The notes under the pieces: model-generated
Database searches by the model: none
Told to the model about the DNA's origin: nothing
The model's input: the letters and a program-made list of their open reading frames with translations, nothing else
Shown: in pieces, positions 53,588 to 62,698 of the stretch
Position numbering within the stretch: position 1 is the first letter of the stretch
How the letters are laid out: each line of letters begins with the position of its first letter
Origin: Amycolatopsis mongoliensis
GTDB taxonomy: Bacteria > Actinomycetota > Actinomycetes > Mycobacteriales > Pseudonocardiaceae
Direction: 5' to 3'
NCBI RefSeq assembly: GCF_030285665.1
Contig: NZ_CP127295.1
Coordinates: 9,858,001 to 9,922,000, forward strand
DNA: 64,000 bases
Program-made: the position numbers and the translations under genes

Positions 53588-54493
53588 GTGCCGGTCATCG
53601 AGGTCGAGCACCTCCACAAGCGGTACGGGGACAAGGTCGCGGTCGACGACGTGTCGTTCACCGTCGAGCGCGGCGAGATCTTCGGCATCCTCGGGCCGAA
53701 CGGCGCGGGCAAGACCACGACCGTCGAGTGCCTGGAGGGCCTCCGGACGCCCGACGGCGGCCGGCTTTCGGTGCTGGGCCTCGACCCGCGCCGCGACCGG
53801 GCCGAGCTGCGCCAGCGCGTCGGCGTCCAGCTCCAGGAGGGCCGGCTGCAGGACAAGCTGCGGGTCGGCGAGCTGCTCGACCTCTACGCCGCCTTCTACC
53901 GCACCCCGGCGGACCCGGAGAAGTTGCTCGCCACCCTCGGGCTCACCGACCACCGCGACACCGCGTACAGGAAGCTCTCCGGCGGCCAGCAGCAGCGGCT
54001 GTCCATCGCGCTCGCGCTGGTCGGGCGCCCGGAGCTGGCGGTGCTCGACGAGCTCACCACCGGCCTCGACCCGCAGGCCCGCCGCGACGCCTGGGACCTC
54101 ATCGAGGCCGTGCGCGCCCAGGGCGTGACGATCCTGCTGGTCACGCACTTCATGGCCGAGGCGGAACGCCTCTGCGACCGGGTCGCGGTGATCGACGCCG
54201 GCCGCGTCGTCGCACTCGACTCGCCCGCCGGCCTGGTCGCCCGGGTGTCCGACGAGCAGGTCGTGCGGTTCCGGCCGTCGGCCCCGCTCGACCCCGGCGT
54301 GTTCGAGGCGCTGCCGGAGGTCCGGAAGGCCGAACGGCACGGCGACCGCCTCGTGGTCAGCGGCGGCGGGAACGTGCTCCACGCGGTGACGTCGCTGCTC
54401 GCCCGCCTCGGTGTGCTCGCCGGGGACCTGCGCGTCGAGCAGGCCGGCCTCGACGACGCGTTCGTCGCGCTCACCGGCCACCGGCCGGAGTGA
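53588..54493 (+). CDS. ABC transporter ATP-binding protein (DrrA-type exporter)
   Basis: This 301-residue ATPase of an ABC-2 exporter has Walker A GPNGAGKTTT, signature LSGGQQQRLSIALAL and Walker B AVLDELTTGLDP (Leu where Pro is usual, catalytic Glu kept). The C-terminal 80 residues form the beta-rich extension of drug exporters of the DrrA type. GTG at 53588, preceded by GAAGGGGG-type site. First of a six-gene same-strand run with the permease, two glycosyltransferases and a two-component system, which suggests a cell-envelope or drug-resistance role. Confidence 0.9.
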   Translation: MPVIEVEHLHKRYGDKVAVDDVSFTVERGEIFGILGPNGAGKTTTVECLEGLRTPDGGRLSVLGLDPRRDRAELRQRVGVQLQEGRLQDKLRVGELLDLYAAFYRTPADPEKLLATLGLTDHRDTAYRKLSGGQQQRLSIALALVGRPELAVLDELTTGLDPQARRDAWDLIEAVRAQGVTILLVTHFMAEAERLCDRVAVIDAGRVVALDSPAGLVARVSDEQVVRFRPSAPLDPGVFEALPEVRKAERHGDRLVVSGGGNVLHAVTSLLARLGVLAGDLRVEQAGLDDAFVALTGHRPE

Positions 54494-54503
54494 AGGGGGA
54501 ACC

Positions 54504-55247
54504 ATGTCCGTCCTGACCAAGCTGACCACCGCCGAAGCCAAAGTGTTCCTGCGCGACCCGGGCGCCCCGGCCGTCGTCGTCGGTATCCCGCTCGCGCTGC
54601 TGCTCGTGTTCGGGCTGATGCCCGGCGCGAACCAGCCGGACCCGAAGTACGGCGGCCACAGCCCACTGGCCACGGTGATCGCGCCGATGGCCGTCACGAT
54701 CCTGCTGGCCATGCTGGCGCTGACGCTGTTCCCGAACGCGATGGCCACCTACCGGGAAAAGGGCCTGCTGAAGCGGCTTTCCGCGAGCCCGGTGCCGCCG
54801 AGCCGGCTGCTGGCGGCGCAGTTGCTGGTCAACCTGGCCGCGGCCGTCGTCGTGGTCCTGCTCATCGCGGGCGTCGGCGGGCTCGTGCTCGGCATTCCCC
54901 TGCCGGGCAACCCGGCCGGCTTCCTGCTCTCGATCGTCCTCGGCGCGCTGGCGCTGTTCTCGGTCGGGCTGCTGGTGGCGGCCCTGGCGCCGACCGGCCG
55001 CGCGGCGAGCGGCATCGGCAGCGCGCTGTTCTTCCCGATGCTGGCGCTCGGCGGGGTCTGGGTGCCGAAGGAGCAGCTGCCGGTCTTCCTGCAGCACGTC
55101 GCCGACGTCCTGCCACTCGGGGCAACGCTCAACGCGCTGCGCGCCACCTGGGCCGGCAATGCCCCGGAGCTGCTGCAGCTCGGCGCGATGGCGGCTTTCG
55201 CCGTCGTCTGCACCACGATCGCGGTGCGGGTGTTCCGATGGGCGTGA
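54504..55247 (+). CDS. ABC-2 type permease (DrrB-type)
   Basis: This 247-residue inner-membrane permease has six TM segments. The coupling region is ATYREKGLLKRLSASPVPPS, and the last loop APTGRAASGIGSALFFPMLA with WVPKEQLPVFLQHVADVLPL is typical of ABC-2 exporters. The ATG has AAGGGGGA six bases upstream, 10 bp after the ATPase stop. Its 3' end overlaps the following glycosyltransferase by 10 bp. It works with the preceding ATPase; the cargo is unknown. Confidence 0.9.
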   Translation: MSVLTKLTTAEAKVFLRDPGAPAVVVGIPLALLLVFGLMPGANQPDPKYGGHSPLATVIAPMAVTILLAMLALTLFPNAMATYREKGLLKRLSASPVPPSRLLAAQLLVNLAAAVVVVLLIAGVGGLVLGIPLPGNPAGFLLSIVLGALALFSVGLLVAALAPTGRAASGIGSALFFPMLALGGVWVPKEQLPVFLQHVADVLPLGATLNALRATWAGNAPELLQLGAMAAFAVVCTTIAVRVFRWA

Positions 55248-56743
55248 CGACCGCACCCGCCCCGGCCCGGGTCCGGCCGGTCGCGTCGGCCGCCGTCGTC
55301 CCGGTCGCGATCGTGACCGCGCTGATGGCGATCCCATTGCTGCTGACGGCGAACCGCTACGGCTACTTCGGCGACGAGCTCTACTTCCTGGCCGCGGGCC
55401 GGCACCTGGCGTGGGGCTACGTCGACCAGCCGCCGCTGCTGCCGCTGCTGGCCCGGACCATGGACGCGCTCGGGCACTCGCCGTTCGTGCTCCGGATCCC
55501 GGCGATGCTGGCGATGCTCGCCGGGGCCGTGCTGACCGCGCTGATCGCCCGCGAACTCGGCGGCGGCGCCAAGGCGCAGACGCTGGCCGCCGCCACCTTC
55601 GCCGTGTCGACGAACTTCCTGGCCGGCGGGCACTACCTCGCGACGTCCACAGTGGACCCGTTCCTGTGGACACTGCTGCTGTGGCTGCTCGTCCGCTGGC
55701 TGCGCACCCGGGCCGACGGCCTGCTCGTCTGGGCCGGCGTCGTGACGGCGCTCGCGCTCCACACGAAGTTCCTCATCGGCGGGTTCTGGCTCGCCGCCGG
55801 GATCGCGCTCCTCGGGTGCGGCCCACGGGACCTGCTGCGCCGGCCCGCGTTGTGGGCCGGCGCGGGGATCGCCGCGGTCGCGCTGGTGCCGACGCTCCTC
55901 TGGCAGGCCACGCACGGCTGGCCGCAGCTGGGCATGGGTGCGGCGATCTCGCGGGAGGTCGACGGGACGTGGGGCGGCCGGCTGACGTTCCTGCCGACGG
56001 CCCTGCTCACGGCCGGGCTCCCGGTGGGTGCCGTCCTGCTGGGTTACGGCCTGTGGCGGTTGCTGCGCAGCCGCGAGCTGCGCTTCCTCGGCTGGACGAC
56101 GCTGCTGCTGACCGTCGTGTTCCTGGTGGTGAACGGCCGGTTCTACTACGTCGCCGGGATGTACCCGCTGTGCTGGGCGGTGGCCGCGGTCGCGCTCGAA
56201 CGCCGGGAGCCGGCGCGCTGGTGGCGGTGGATCACGACCTGGCCGGCTTACGTGCTCGCGGCGGTGCTCGTGCTGCCCGTCGCGCTGCCGATCTGGCCGC
56301 GGGTGTGGCTGACCGAGCACCCGGCGCTGCCGTCGCCGGTGTTCGCCTTCGCCGAGATCGGCTGGCCCGAGGCCGCCCGGTCGGTCGCCGGCACGTTCGC
56401 CCGGCTGCCCGGCCGGGACCACACGGCGGTGGTGACCGAGACGTACTGGGAAGCGAGTGCGCTCGACCGCTTCGGCCGCGACCTCGGCCTGCCCGAGCCG
56501 GCCAGCGGGAACCGGGGCTACGCGACGCTCGTCGTCCCGTCCGAAGCGGCAACGGACGTCCTGTTCGTCGGCGCCGACCCGCGGCCGCTGCTCGGGCACT
56601 TCGCCGACGTGCGGCCGATCGGCACCGTGGACACCGGTGCCGCGAAGCCGAGCTACTTCGACGGCGTGCCGCTGTGGCTGGCGACCGGCCGGGCCGAGCC
56701 GTGGTCCGCGCTGTGGCCGAAGCTGGTCAACACCCACACGTGA
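55238..56743 (+). CDS. ArnT/PMT-like membrane glycosyltransferase, copy 1
   Basis: This 501-residue integral membrane glycosyltransferase of the GT-C fold has about 10-12 TM helices. The first extracellular loop motif YGYFGDELYFLAAGRHLAWG holds the acidic catalytic pair (DE). The second conserved segment is VDQPPLLPLLARTMDALG, with TVDPFLWTLLLWLLVRWLRT later. Such enzymes use polyprenyl-phosphate sugars at the outer membrane face. It overlaps the permease gene by 10 bp. A tandem paralogue follows. A 12-bp hairpin lies nine bases after the stop. Confidence 0.87.
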   Translation: MGVTTAPAPARVRPVASAAVVPVAIVTALMAIPLLLTANRYGYFGDELYFLAAGRHLAWGYVDQPPLLPLLARTMDALGHSPFVLRIPAMLAMLAGAVLTALIARELGGGAKAQTLAAATFAVSTNFLAGGHYLATSTVDPFLWTLLLWLLVRWLRTRADGLLVWAGVVTALALHTKFLIGGFWLAAGIALLGCGPRDLLRRPALWAGAGIAAVALVPTLLWQATHGWPQLGMGAAISREVDGTWGGRLTFLPTALLTAGLPVGAVLLGYGLWRLLRSRELRFLGWTTLLLTVVFLVVNGRFYYVAGMYPLCWAVAAVALERREPARWWRWITTWPAYVLAAVLVLPVALPIWPRVWLTEHPALPSPVFAFAEIGWPEAARSVAGTFARLPGRDHTAVVTETYWEASALDRFGRDLGLPEPASGNRGYATLVVPSEAATDVLFVGADPRPLLGHFADVRPIGTVDTGAAKPSYFDGVPLWLATGRAEPWSALWPKLVNTHT

Positions 56744-56751
56744 GCCACGTG

Positions 56752-56783
56752 CCCGGCGTCACCATCCGCACGGTGGCGCCGGG
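56752..56783 (+). terminator. Hairpin between the tandem glycosyltransferase genes
   Basis: CCCGGCGTCACC (56752-56763) pairs with GGTGGCGCCGGG (56772-56783) over 12 bp with one T-G wobble and an 8-base loop. It could attenuate transcription between the first and second glycosyltransferases. No T tract follows. Confidence 0.5.
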
Positions 56784-56836
56784 TGGGCCCACGTAGGGTG
56801 CGGGAAGGACCGGCGCCGACGAACGACAGGAGCGTG

Positions 56837-58345
56837 ATGGACGCCGTAGCCACGGCCCCCGACCAGGCGAAAGCCGAGCCGGCGCGGTTCGCCGGGCTGC
56901 CGGTGGCCCTGCTCGCCGCGGGCGTCGCGGCCGCTTTGCTGCTCACCGCCGGCCGCTACGGCTACTTCGGCGACGAGCTGTACTTCCTCGCCGCCGGGAA
57001 GCACCTGGCGTGGGGCTACGCCGACCAGCCGCCGCTCGTCCCGTTCCTGGCGTGGGCGATGAACACCCTCGCCCCGGGCTCGCTGGTCGTCTTCCGGCTG
57101 CCGGCGATCGCCGCGACCGCCGCCGGAGTGGTCGTCACCGCGCTGATCGCCCGGGAGCTGGGCGGGCAGCGCAAGGCGCAGGCGCGCGCCGCGGCGGCGT
57201 ACGCGATCTGCGGGCAGTTCGTCGGCAGCGGCCACTACCTGGCGACGTCGACGATCGACCCGCTGCTGTGGACGCTCGTGCTGTGGCTGCTGGTCCGCTG
57301 GGTCCGCACCCGGAACGACTCGCTCTTGGTCTGGCTCGGCGTCGTGACGGCGGTGGCGCTCAACGACAAGCTGCTCATCGGCGCGTTCTGGGTGGTCGCC
57401 GGGTTCGCGGTGCTCGTGTTCGGGCCGCGAGAGCTGCTTCGCCGTCCGAAGCTCTGGCTGGGCGCGCTGATCGCCGCCGCCTCGCTGGTGCCCACGCTGC
57501 TGTGGCAGCGCGCGAACGGCTGGCCGCAGCTCGGCATGGGCGACGCGGTCGGCGCCGAGGTCGACGCGGCGGGCGGCCGCGAGAGCTTCGTCCCGAACCT
57601 CCTGGCCGGCGCCGGCTGGGTGATCGGCGCGCTCGGCGTCCTCTACGGCGTCGCCGTGCTGCTCGGGAGCCCGCAGCTGCGGTCGTACCGGTTCCTCGGC
57701 TGGACGGCGCTCGGCGTCGTCGCGGTCTTCCTGGTCGCCAACGGGCGGTACTACTACGCCGCCGGGATGTTCGGGGTGCTGTGGGCCGCGGCCGCGGTGC
57801 ACCTCGAAGCGCGAGAGCCATCCCGCTGGTGGAGGTGGGTGCCGACCTGGCCGGTGTTCGTGCTGTCGGCCCTGTTCAGCCTGCCCTTCACGCTGCCGGT
57901 CTGGCCCGCGCACTGGCTGGTCGACCACCCGGCCGCGCCGCGGCCCGCCTACGCGGCCGAAGAGATCGGCTGGCCGGACCTCGCCGGCGACGTCGCCGCG
58001 CTGTACCGGACCGCCCCGCCCGGCACGGCCGTCGTCACCGGCGGCTACTGGCAGGCGGGCGCGCTCGAGCGCTACGGGCCCGAGCGCGGCCTGCCCGAGG
58101 CGTACAGCCCGAGCCGCGGCTTCTGGTACTTCGGCCGGCCCGCCGACGACGTCGACACCGTGCTCTTCGTCGGCTACGACCCGTCGAAGCTCGCGAAGTA
58201 CTTCGGGTCCGCGCACATCGCCGGGCAGGTCGGCAACCGGCTCGGCGTCGTCAACGCGAGCGAGCACATGCCGGTCTGGCAGCTCACCGGCCGGACCGCG
58301 AGCTGGGCGGCGATCTGGCCGCAGCTCAAGGACATGAGAGCGTGA
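56837..58345 (+). CDS. ArnT/PMT-like membrane glycosyltransferase, copy 2
   Basis: This 502-residue paralogue of the preceding gene has the same loop YGYFGDELYFLAAGKHLAWG and matching YADQPPLVPFLAWAMNTL, plus the paired segment TIDPLLWTLVLWLLVRWVRT. The two proteins align throughout, so this is a tandem duplication that has diverged moderately. The ATG at 56837 has AGGAG five bases upstream and is preferred over a start 18 codons earlier. Its TGA overlaps the GTG of the histidine kinase (GTGA), placing the kinase in the same operon. Confidence 0.87.
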   Translation: MDAVATAPDQAKAEPARFAGLPVALLAAGVAAALLLTAGRYGYFGDELYFLAAGKHLAWGYADQPPLVPFLAWAMNTLAPGSLVVFRLPAIAATAAGVVVTALIARELGGQRKAQARAAAAYAICGQFVGSGHYLATSTIDPLLWTLVLWLLVRWVRTRNDSLLVWLGVVTAVALNDKLLIGAFWVVAGFAVLVFGPRELLRRPKLWLGALIAAASLVPTLLWQRANGWPQLGMGDAVGAEVDAAGGRESFVPNLLAGAGWVIGALGVLYGVAVLLGSPQLRSYRFLGWTALGVVAVFLVANGRYYYAAGMFGVLWAAAAVHLEAREPSRWWRWVPTWPVFVLSALFSLPFTLPVWPAHWLVDHPAAPRPAYAAEEIGWPDLAGDVAALYRTAPPGTAVVTGGYWQAGALERYGPERGLPEAYSPSRGFWYFGRPADDVDTVLFVGYDPSKLAKYFGSAHIAGQVGNRLGVVNASEHMPVWQLTGRTASWAAIWPQLKDMRA

Positions 58346-59613
58346 GCCTCGAGGTCGACTGGACCCGGCCGATGTGGCCGCCGGAGTCGGCGCGGACCCC
58401 GAGTGACTGGCAGCCGTGGCTGTACCGGGCCGAGCGCATCCTGCCCGGCGTGCTGCTGGCCGTCGCGACCGTGGTCAGCCTCGGCGTCGGCGGGCACGAC
58501 GGCCGCTGGTGGGTGATCACCGGCATCCTGGTCGCCGCCACCGCGCTCTGGGTGCTCGGCACGGTGGTCCTCGCGCCGCCGCGGCTGCGCGAACGGCCGG
58601 CGTTCGCCCTGCTCGCGTTCCTCGGCATCGTCGGGCTGGGCAGCGTCCTCGAAGTCCGGGACATCACGTTCCTGATCTTCATGATCTTCGCGTTCCTGGC
58701 CGCCATGCGGCTGCGGCCCACCTGGCTCGCGTTCGCCGCGCTGGCCGTGACGTCGCTGCTGATCAACACCCTCGGCAACGGCGGGCCCGTGCACGCGCTG
58801 CGGGAACGGCCGGCCGTCTGGATCACGATCATCGTCGTGCAGACCGCGGCCATCGGGGGCGGCGGGCTGCTCTCGACGGCCGTCGCCCGGCAGAACGAAG
58901 AACGCCGGCGCATGCTCGACGACCTCGCGGCGGCGCACGCGGAAAACGAGGGCCTGCAACGGCAGTTGCTCAGCCAGGCCCGCGAAGCGGGGATGCTCGA
59001 CGAGCGGCAACGACTGGCCCAGGAGATCCACGACACGCTCGCGCAGGGCTTCACCGGCATCATCACCCAGCTCGAGGCCGCCGCGCTGGCCAAGGACGAG
59101 CCCGCCGAGTGGGAGCGGCACCTGGACTCCGCGACCGCGCTCGCGCGGGAAAACCTCACCGCCGCCCGGCGTTCGGTGCGCGCGCTGCACCCCGAGCCCC
59201 TGGACGCCGCGACGCTGCCCGACGCGCTCGCCGACGTCGCGACGCGGTGGAGCGGGCGGACCGGCGTGCCCGCCGCGTTCACCGCCACCGGCGAACCTCG
59301 GCCGCTGCACCCCGAAATCGAGTCGACCATCCTGCGGGTCACCCAGGAAGCGCTGTCCAATGTGGACAAGCATGCTGCGGCGCGCCGGGTCGGCCTCACC
59401 CTGTCCTACATGGACGACGAGGTGACCCTGGACGTCCGGGACGACGGCGCCGGGTTCACCCCCGGCCCCGGCCCCGGCTTCGGGCTGCCCGGGATGCGCC
59501 GCCGCGTCGAGCGGCTCGCCGGTACCCTCCACGTCGAGTCCGAACCCGGCGGCGGCACCGCGATCTCGGCCGTCCTGCCCGCCGTCCCGTCCCCGCCGGA
59601 GGCTTCCGCATGA
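58342..59613 (+). CDS. NarL-class (HisKA_3) sensor histidine kinase
   Basis: This 423-residue membrane sensor has about four to six TM segments in residues 30-170 (GVLLAVATVVSLGVGG, ALLAFLGIVGLGSVLEV, FLIFMIFAFLAAM) and no large extracellular domain. It therefore looks like an intramembrane-sensing kinase. The dimerisation/phospho-acceptor helix is RQRLAQEIHDTLAQGFTGII (HDTLAQG box), and the ATPase end has DDGAGF and GFGLPGMRRRVERLAGTL. It overlaps both the glycosyltransferase and the regulator gene (ATGA). It resembles kinases that control neighbouring ABC exporters in response to envelope stress. Confidence 0.9.
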   Translation: MSLEVDWTRPMWPPESARTPSDWQPWLYRAERILPGVLLAVATVVSLGVGGHDGRWWVITGILVAATALWVLGTVVLAPPRLRERPAFALLAFLGIVGLGSVLEVRDITFLIFMIFAFLAAMRLRPTWLAFAALAVTSLLINTLGNGGPVHALRERPAVWITIIVVQTAAIGGGGLLSTAVARQNEERRRMLDDLAAAHAENEGLQRQLLSQAREAGMLDERQRLAQEIHDTLAQGFTGIITQLEAAALAKDEPAEWERHLDSATALARENLTAARRSVRALHPEPLDAATLPDALADVATRWSGRTGVPAAFTATGEPRPLHPEIESTILRVTQEALSNVDKHAAARRVGLTLSYMDDEVTLDVRDDGAGFTPGPGPGFGLPGMRRRVERLAGTLHVESEPGGGTAISAVLPAVPSPPEASA

Positions 59614-60233
59614 CGATCACCGTGCTCATCGCCGACGACCACCCGATCGTCCGCGACGGCCTGCGCGGCATCTTCACCGGCCACGGCTTCGACGTCGTCG
59701 GCGAGGCCGTGAACGGTGCCGAAGCCGTCACGCTGGCCGAGCGGCTGCGCCCCGACGTCGTGCTGATGGACCTGCGGATGCCGGGCACCGACGGCGTCGC
59801 GGCGATCACCGAGCTGGCGAGGCTGGGCAACCCGGCGCGGGTCCTGGTGCTCACGACCTACGACACCGACTCCGACGTCCTGCCCGCCATCGAAGCCGGC
59901 GCGACCGGCTACCTGCTCAAGGACGCCCCGCGCGAAGACCTCTTCCGCGCCGTCGAGGCCGCCGCGCGCGGGGAGGCGGTGCTCTCCCCCGCGGTCGCCA
60001 GCCGGCTGCTGGGCCGGATGCGCGCGCCGGCGCGGGAGGCGTTGTCCCAGCGCGAGCTCGAGGTGCTCACGCTAGTCGCCCGCGGCTCGACGAACAAAGA
60101 AGCGGCGAAGAAGCTCTTCATCAGCGAGGCGACGGTCAAGACGCACCTGATCCACGTCTACGCGAAGCTCGGCGTGAAGGACCGCGCGGCGGCCGTCGCG
60201 GTCGCGTTCGAACGCGGGCTGCTGGGTTCCTAG
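59610..60233 (+). CDS. NarL/LuxR-type response regulator
   Basis: This is a 207-residue regulator. The receiver has acidic pocket D9-D10, phospho-acceptor D54 (LMDLRMPG) and Lys in GYLLKDAP. The LuxR-type HTH is [20 protein letters not shown] and [23 protein letters not shown] overlaps the kinase stop. The TAG stop shares bases with the convergent coaE stop (4-bp overlap). Probable target: its own operon, including the ABC exporter. Confidence 0.92.
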   Translation: MTITVLIADDHPIVRDGLRGIFTGHGFDVVGEAVNGAEAVTLAERLRPDVVLMDLRMPGTDGVAAITELARLGNPARVLVLTTYDTDSDVLPAIEAGATGYLLKDAPREDLFRAVEAAARGEAVLSPAVASRLLGRMRAPAREALSQRELEVLTLVARGSTNKEAAKKLFISEATVKTHLIHVYAKLGVKDRAAAVAVAFERGLLGS

Positions 60234-61414
60234 GGCGCCCAGCCGGTGGTCGCCGCCCACTTCTCCGCGCGGGCGAACACGCCGTTGACGAACTCCTGCT
60301 TCTCGTCCGCGTAGGCCTCGACCGTGCCGTCCTCGGCGTGCGCGCCGGCCAGCCGCAGCTTCACGTCGCGATAGTCGTCGCGCTCGTCCGGGTTCGCGCG
60401 CAGGTAGTCGCGGAACAGCAGCGCGAGCCGCCACGCCGGCGTCTCGACCGACCGGACGTGCAGGTTCACCGGGCGCTTCGGGTCGGCGCCGACGTGCAGG
60501 CGCTTGGGCCACGTCCCGGTGCCGTCCTGAGCGTCGTCGCACCAGTCGCCCTCCAGCCGCGGGAACCCGGCGTCGGACAGCAGCTCGCGCAGGGTGTCGG
60601 CGTCGTCCAGGGTGGCCACCGTGAGCTGGAGGTCGACGACGTCCTTGGCGGGCAGGCCCGGGACGGCGGTGGAGCCGATGTGGTCGGCGCGGCGGGCCAG
60701 TTCCCCCGCCGCGGCGCGAACGCGGGCGAGCACCCGCTCGGCCTGCGCCGGCCAGGTGAGGTCGTATTCGGCGATCTTCGGGGACACCGGCGGCCGCGGC
60801 TTCCGCAGCCGGACGTTCGCCTCGAACGGCACGAGCCGGTCGGCCCACAGCGCGTCGACGTCGGCGAGCACGGCGTCTTCGGCGCCGCCGTTGTCCAGCC
60901 AGACGTCCGCGACGGCGCGGCGCTGCTCGTCGCTCGCCTGCGCCCGGATCCGCGCCCGCGCGTCCTCCTCGGCCATGCCCCGCGCCGTCACCAGCCGCCG
61001 GACCCGCACCTCGACCGGCGCGTCGACCACGACGACCAGGTGGTACACGGTCGCGAGGCCGTTCTCGACCAGCAGCGGGATGTCGTGGACGATGACGGCG
61101 TCCGGCGCGGCGGCGGCCATCAGCTCGCCGGTGCGGGCGCCGACCAGCGGGTGCACGATCGCGTTCAGCCGGCGGCGCGACTCGTCGTCGGCGAACGCCT
61201 TCGCGGCGAGCACGGGCCGGTCGAGCGAACCGTCCGCGGCCAGGATCTCCTCGCCGAACTCCTCGACGAGCCGGGCGAGCCCCTCGGTGCCGGGCTCGAC
61301 CACCTCGCGGGCGATCCGGTCGGAGTCGATCAGTACGGCGCCGTGCTCGGCGAGCCGGTTCGCCACGGTCGACTTGCCGGCCCCGATCCCACCCGTCAAC
61401 CCCACACGCAACAT
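60230..61414 (-). CDS. coaE: Dephospho-CoA kinase fused to a GrpB-like domain
   Basis: This is a 394-residue bifunctional-looking protein. Residues 1-195 are dephospho-CoA kinase, the last step of CoA synthesis: P-loop [24 protein letters not shown] and [11 protein letters not shown]. Residues about 215-390 are a GrpB/UPF0157 nucleotidyltransferase-like domain with [20 protein letters not shown]. The same fusion occurs in mycobacteria, so it is an actinobacterial trait, not an artefact. The ATG at 61414 begins MLRVGLTGG; the longer frame upstream is not protein-like. Confidence 0.95.
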   Translation of the reverse strand: MLRVGLTGGIGAGKSTVANRLAEHGAVLIDSDRIAREVVEPGTEGLARLVEEFGEEILAADGSLDRPVLAAKAFADDESRRRLNAIVHPLVGARTGELMAAAAPDAVIVHDIPLLVENGLATVYHLVVVVDAPVEVRVRRLVTARGMAEEDARARIRAQASDEQRRAVADVWLDNGGAEDAVLADVDALWADRLVPFEANVRLRKPRPPVSPKIAEYDLTWPAQAERVLARVRAAAGELARRADHIGSTAVPGLPAKDVVDLQLTVATLDDADTLRELLSDAGFPRLEGDWCDDAQDGTGTWPKRLHVGADPKRPVNLHVRSVETPAWRLALLFRDYLRANPDERDDYRDVKLRLAGAHAEDGTVEAYADEKQEFVNGVFARAEKWAATTGWAP

Positions 61415-61557
61415 GCCGATCACCCTAGTCAGGCCGCCCGGGCCGCCGGGTGCTGCGCCCGATCGTGTGACACGTCCGCTCATCCCGTAACGCGGGTAAT
61501 CGTTTTCCGATGCGACCGGCAGCGGGTCATCGGCCCGCCTGGTCAAGGGGAGGGACC

Positions 61558-61791
61558 ATGAGGATGACGAAGCTCGGCAGAGCGGCGATCGTGGTGCTGG
61601 GGGCGGGCGGGCTCACCATGGGGGCACCCGGCGTCACGACGGCGACACCGGCGGAGCCTGCCGCTCGCTGCCTGTCCGGCGTCTACCGGGTCCAGGTCCA
61701 GCCGCTCCGGTCGCTGTACACGGTGAAGAGCGCGTGGATCCCGTTCACCGTGACGTGCCCGAAGGGCCAGGTCACGACCCCGCCCGCGTGA
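61558..61791 (+). CDS. Small secreted protein
   Basis: This 77-residue protein has a clear signal peptide ([20 protein letters not shown], cleavage near TATPAEPA). The mature part has about 45 residues with two cysteines ([13 protein letters not shown] and [11 protein letters not shown]), likely one disulfide. The ATG has GGGGAGGG six bases upstream. I do not recognise the family; a small extracellular beta-type peptide is likely. It is divergent from coaE and is followed by another small gene. Confidence 0.65.
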   Translation: MRMTKLGRAAIVVLGAGGLTMGAPGVTTATPAEPAARCLSGVYRVQVQPLRSLYTVKSAWIPFTVTCPKGQVTTPPA

Positions 61792-61940
61792 CGGCGTAGC
61801 GAGTGCATACGAACGGGTGACCCGCAAGGCGATAGTGACGCGTGACTCAACCGATATCCGGACACGCCGCGTTCCTTCCTCACCTTCACCGCCCCGGCTG
61901 CGTACCGTGCGCGCGACAGGGTCGCCCACACGGAGGAACG

Positions 61941-62189
61941 ATGGCGGACAGCAAGCACGTCGGGAGGCACCGGCTCGGCACGCCGGGGCTGGTGCACTGC
62001 GTTCTTCACCGCACCGTGGCCGACGCGCTGGCGGACTACCGCCGGACCTGGCTCAGCGCCCTGCTCGTGCCGGCCAAGCACAGCTTCGCGGGACTCCGCC
62101 GCAAGGCCCGCGCGGCGGCGCTCGAGCGCATCTGGGTGCCGGCGGTGGGCACCGCGACGGTGCGGCCGGTGACCGCCCAGGCCGCCTGA
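61941..62189 (+). CDS. Small basic protein
   Basis: This 82-residue protein has no export signal; it is basic with helical central segment LHRTVADALADYRRTWLSAL and KHSFAGLRRKARAAALERIW. The ATG is preceded by GGAGGAACG, a good ribosome site. One Cys. No family recognised; the amphipathic helices could bind nucleic acid, protein or membrane. It may be transcribed from the preceding 150-bp gap or with the small secreted-protein gene. Confidence 0.5.
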   Translation: MADSKHVGRHRLGTPGLVHCVLHRTVADALADYRRTWLSALLVPAKHSFAGLRRKARAAALERIWVPAVGTATVRPVTAQAA

Positions 62190-62195
62190 CGGCGA

Positions 62196-62227
62196 GGGCT
62201 CGGCGCGGGCCGAGCCCGGCCCGCGCC
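62196..62227. terminator. Two overlapping, mutually exclusive hairpins between convergent genes
   Basis: GGGCTCGGC (62196-62204) pairs with 62209-62217, and GGCGCGGGCC (62202-62211) pairs with 62218-62227. The stems share bases, so only one can form at a time. They lie seven bases past the plus-strand stop and 20 bases from the minus-strand OsmC stop, a two-way terminator. Confidence 0.75.
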
Positions 62228-62246
62228 GCCCGGAGATCCGGTTACC

Positions 62247-62693
62247 TCAGCGGCCGGTCTCCCGCGTCTCGATCGCGATCTCCGAGGACAGCGTCCGGTG
62301 GACCGGGCACTTGTCGGCCATCAGCATGAGCTTCGCGCGCTGGTCGTCGTCCAGCTCGCCTTCCAGCTCGATTTCGCGCGTGATCCGGCTCAGCATGCCG
62401 CGCTCGGTCTCGCACCTGGCGCAGTCCTCGGCGTGGATGCGATCGTGCCGGAGCCGGATCGTCGCCCGGGTCAGCGGGATGCCCTTGCGGTTGGCGTACA
62501 TCCGCAGCGTGATCGCCGTGCACGAACCCAGCGAAGCGAGCAGCAGCTCGTACGGGTTCGGGCCGGCGTCGGCGCCCCCGACCTCGACCGGTTCGTCGAC
62601 GAGCAGCTCGTGGGTCGCCGTCGTGACCTGCTGCGTGTAGGTGCCGTCGCCGCTCGCGGTGACGACGACCGTGCCCGGCTCGGGGTGCTCCAT
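62247..62693 (-). CDS. OsmC-family protein
   Basis: This 148-residue peroxidase-like or redox protein of the OsmC/YhfA branch has its two family cysteines in LASLGSCTAITLRMYA and MADKCPVHRTL. An extra CxxC lies in AEDCARCETERG. It probably reduces organic hydroperoxides using a thiol. Start ATG at 62693, five bases after the HD-domain gene, with which it forms a two-gene operon. Confidence 0.88.
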   Translation of the reverse strand: MEHPEPGTVVVTASGDGTYTQQVTTATHELLVDEPVEVGGADAGPNPYELLLASLGSCTAITLRMYANRKGIPLTRATIRLRHDRIHAEDCARCETERGMLSRITREIELEGELDDDQRAKLMLMADKCPVHRTLSSEIAIETRETGR

Positions 62694-62698
62694 CCGCG

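Noticed and set aside
55238..58345. Tandem glycosyltransferases as one gene broken by frameshift
   Set aside because: Both copies are full length, each with its own start, catalytic loop and stop.
60230..61414. CoaE-GrpB fusion as an assembly artefact
   Set aside because: The same fusion is known in mycobacteria and the reading frame is uninterrupted.
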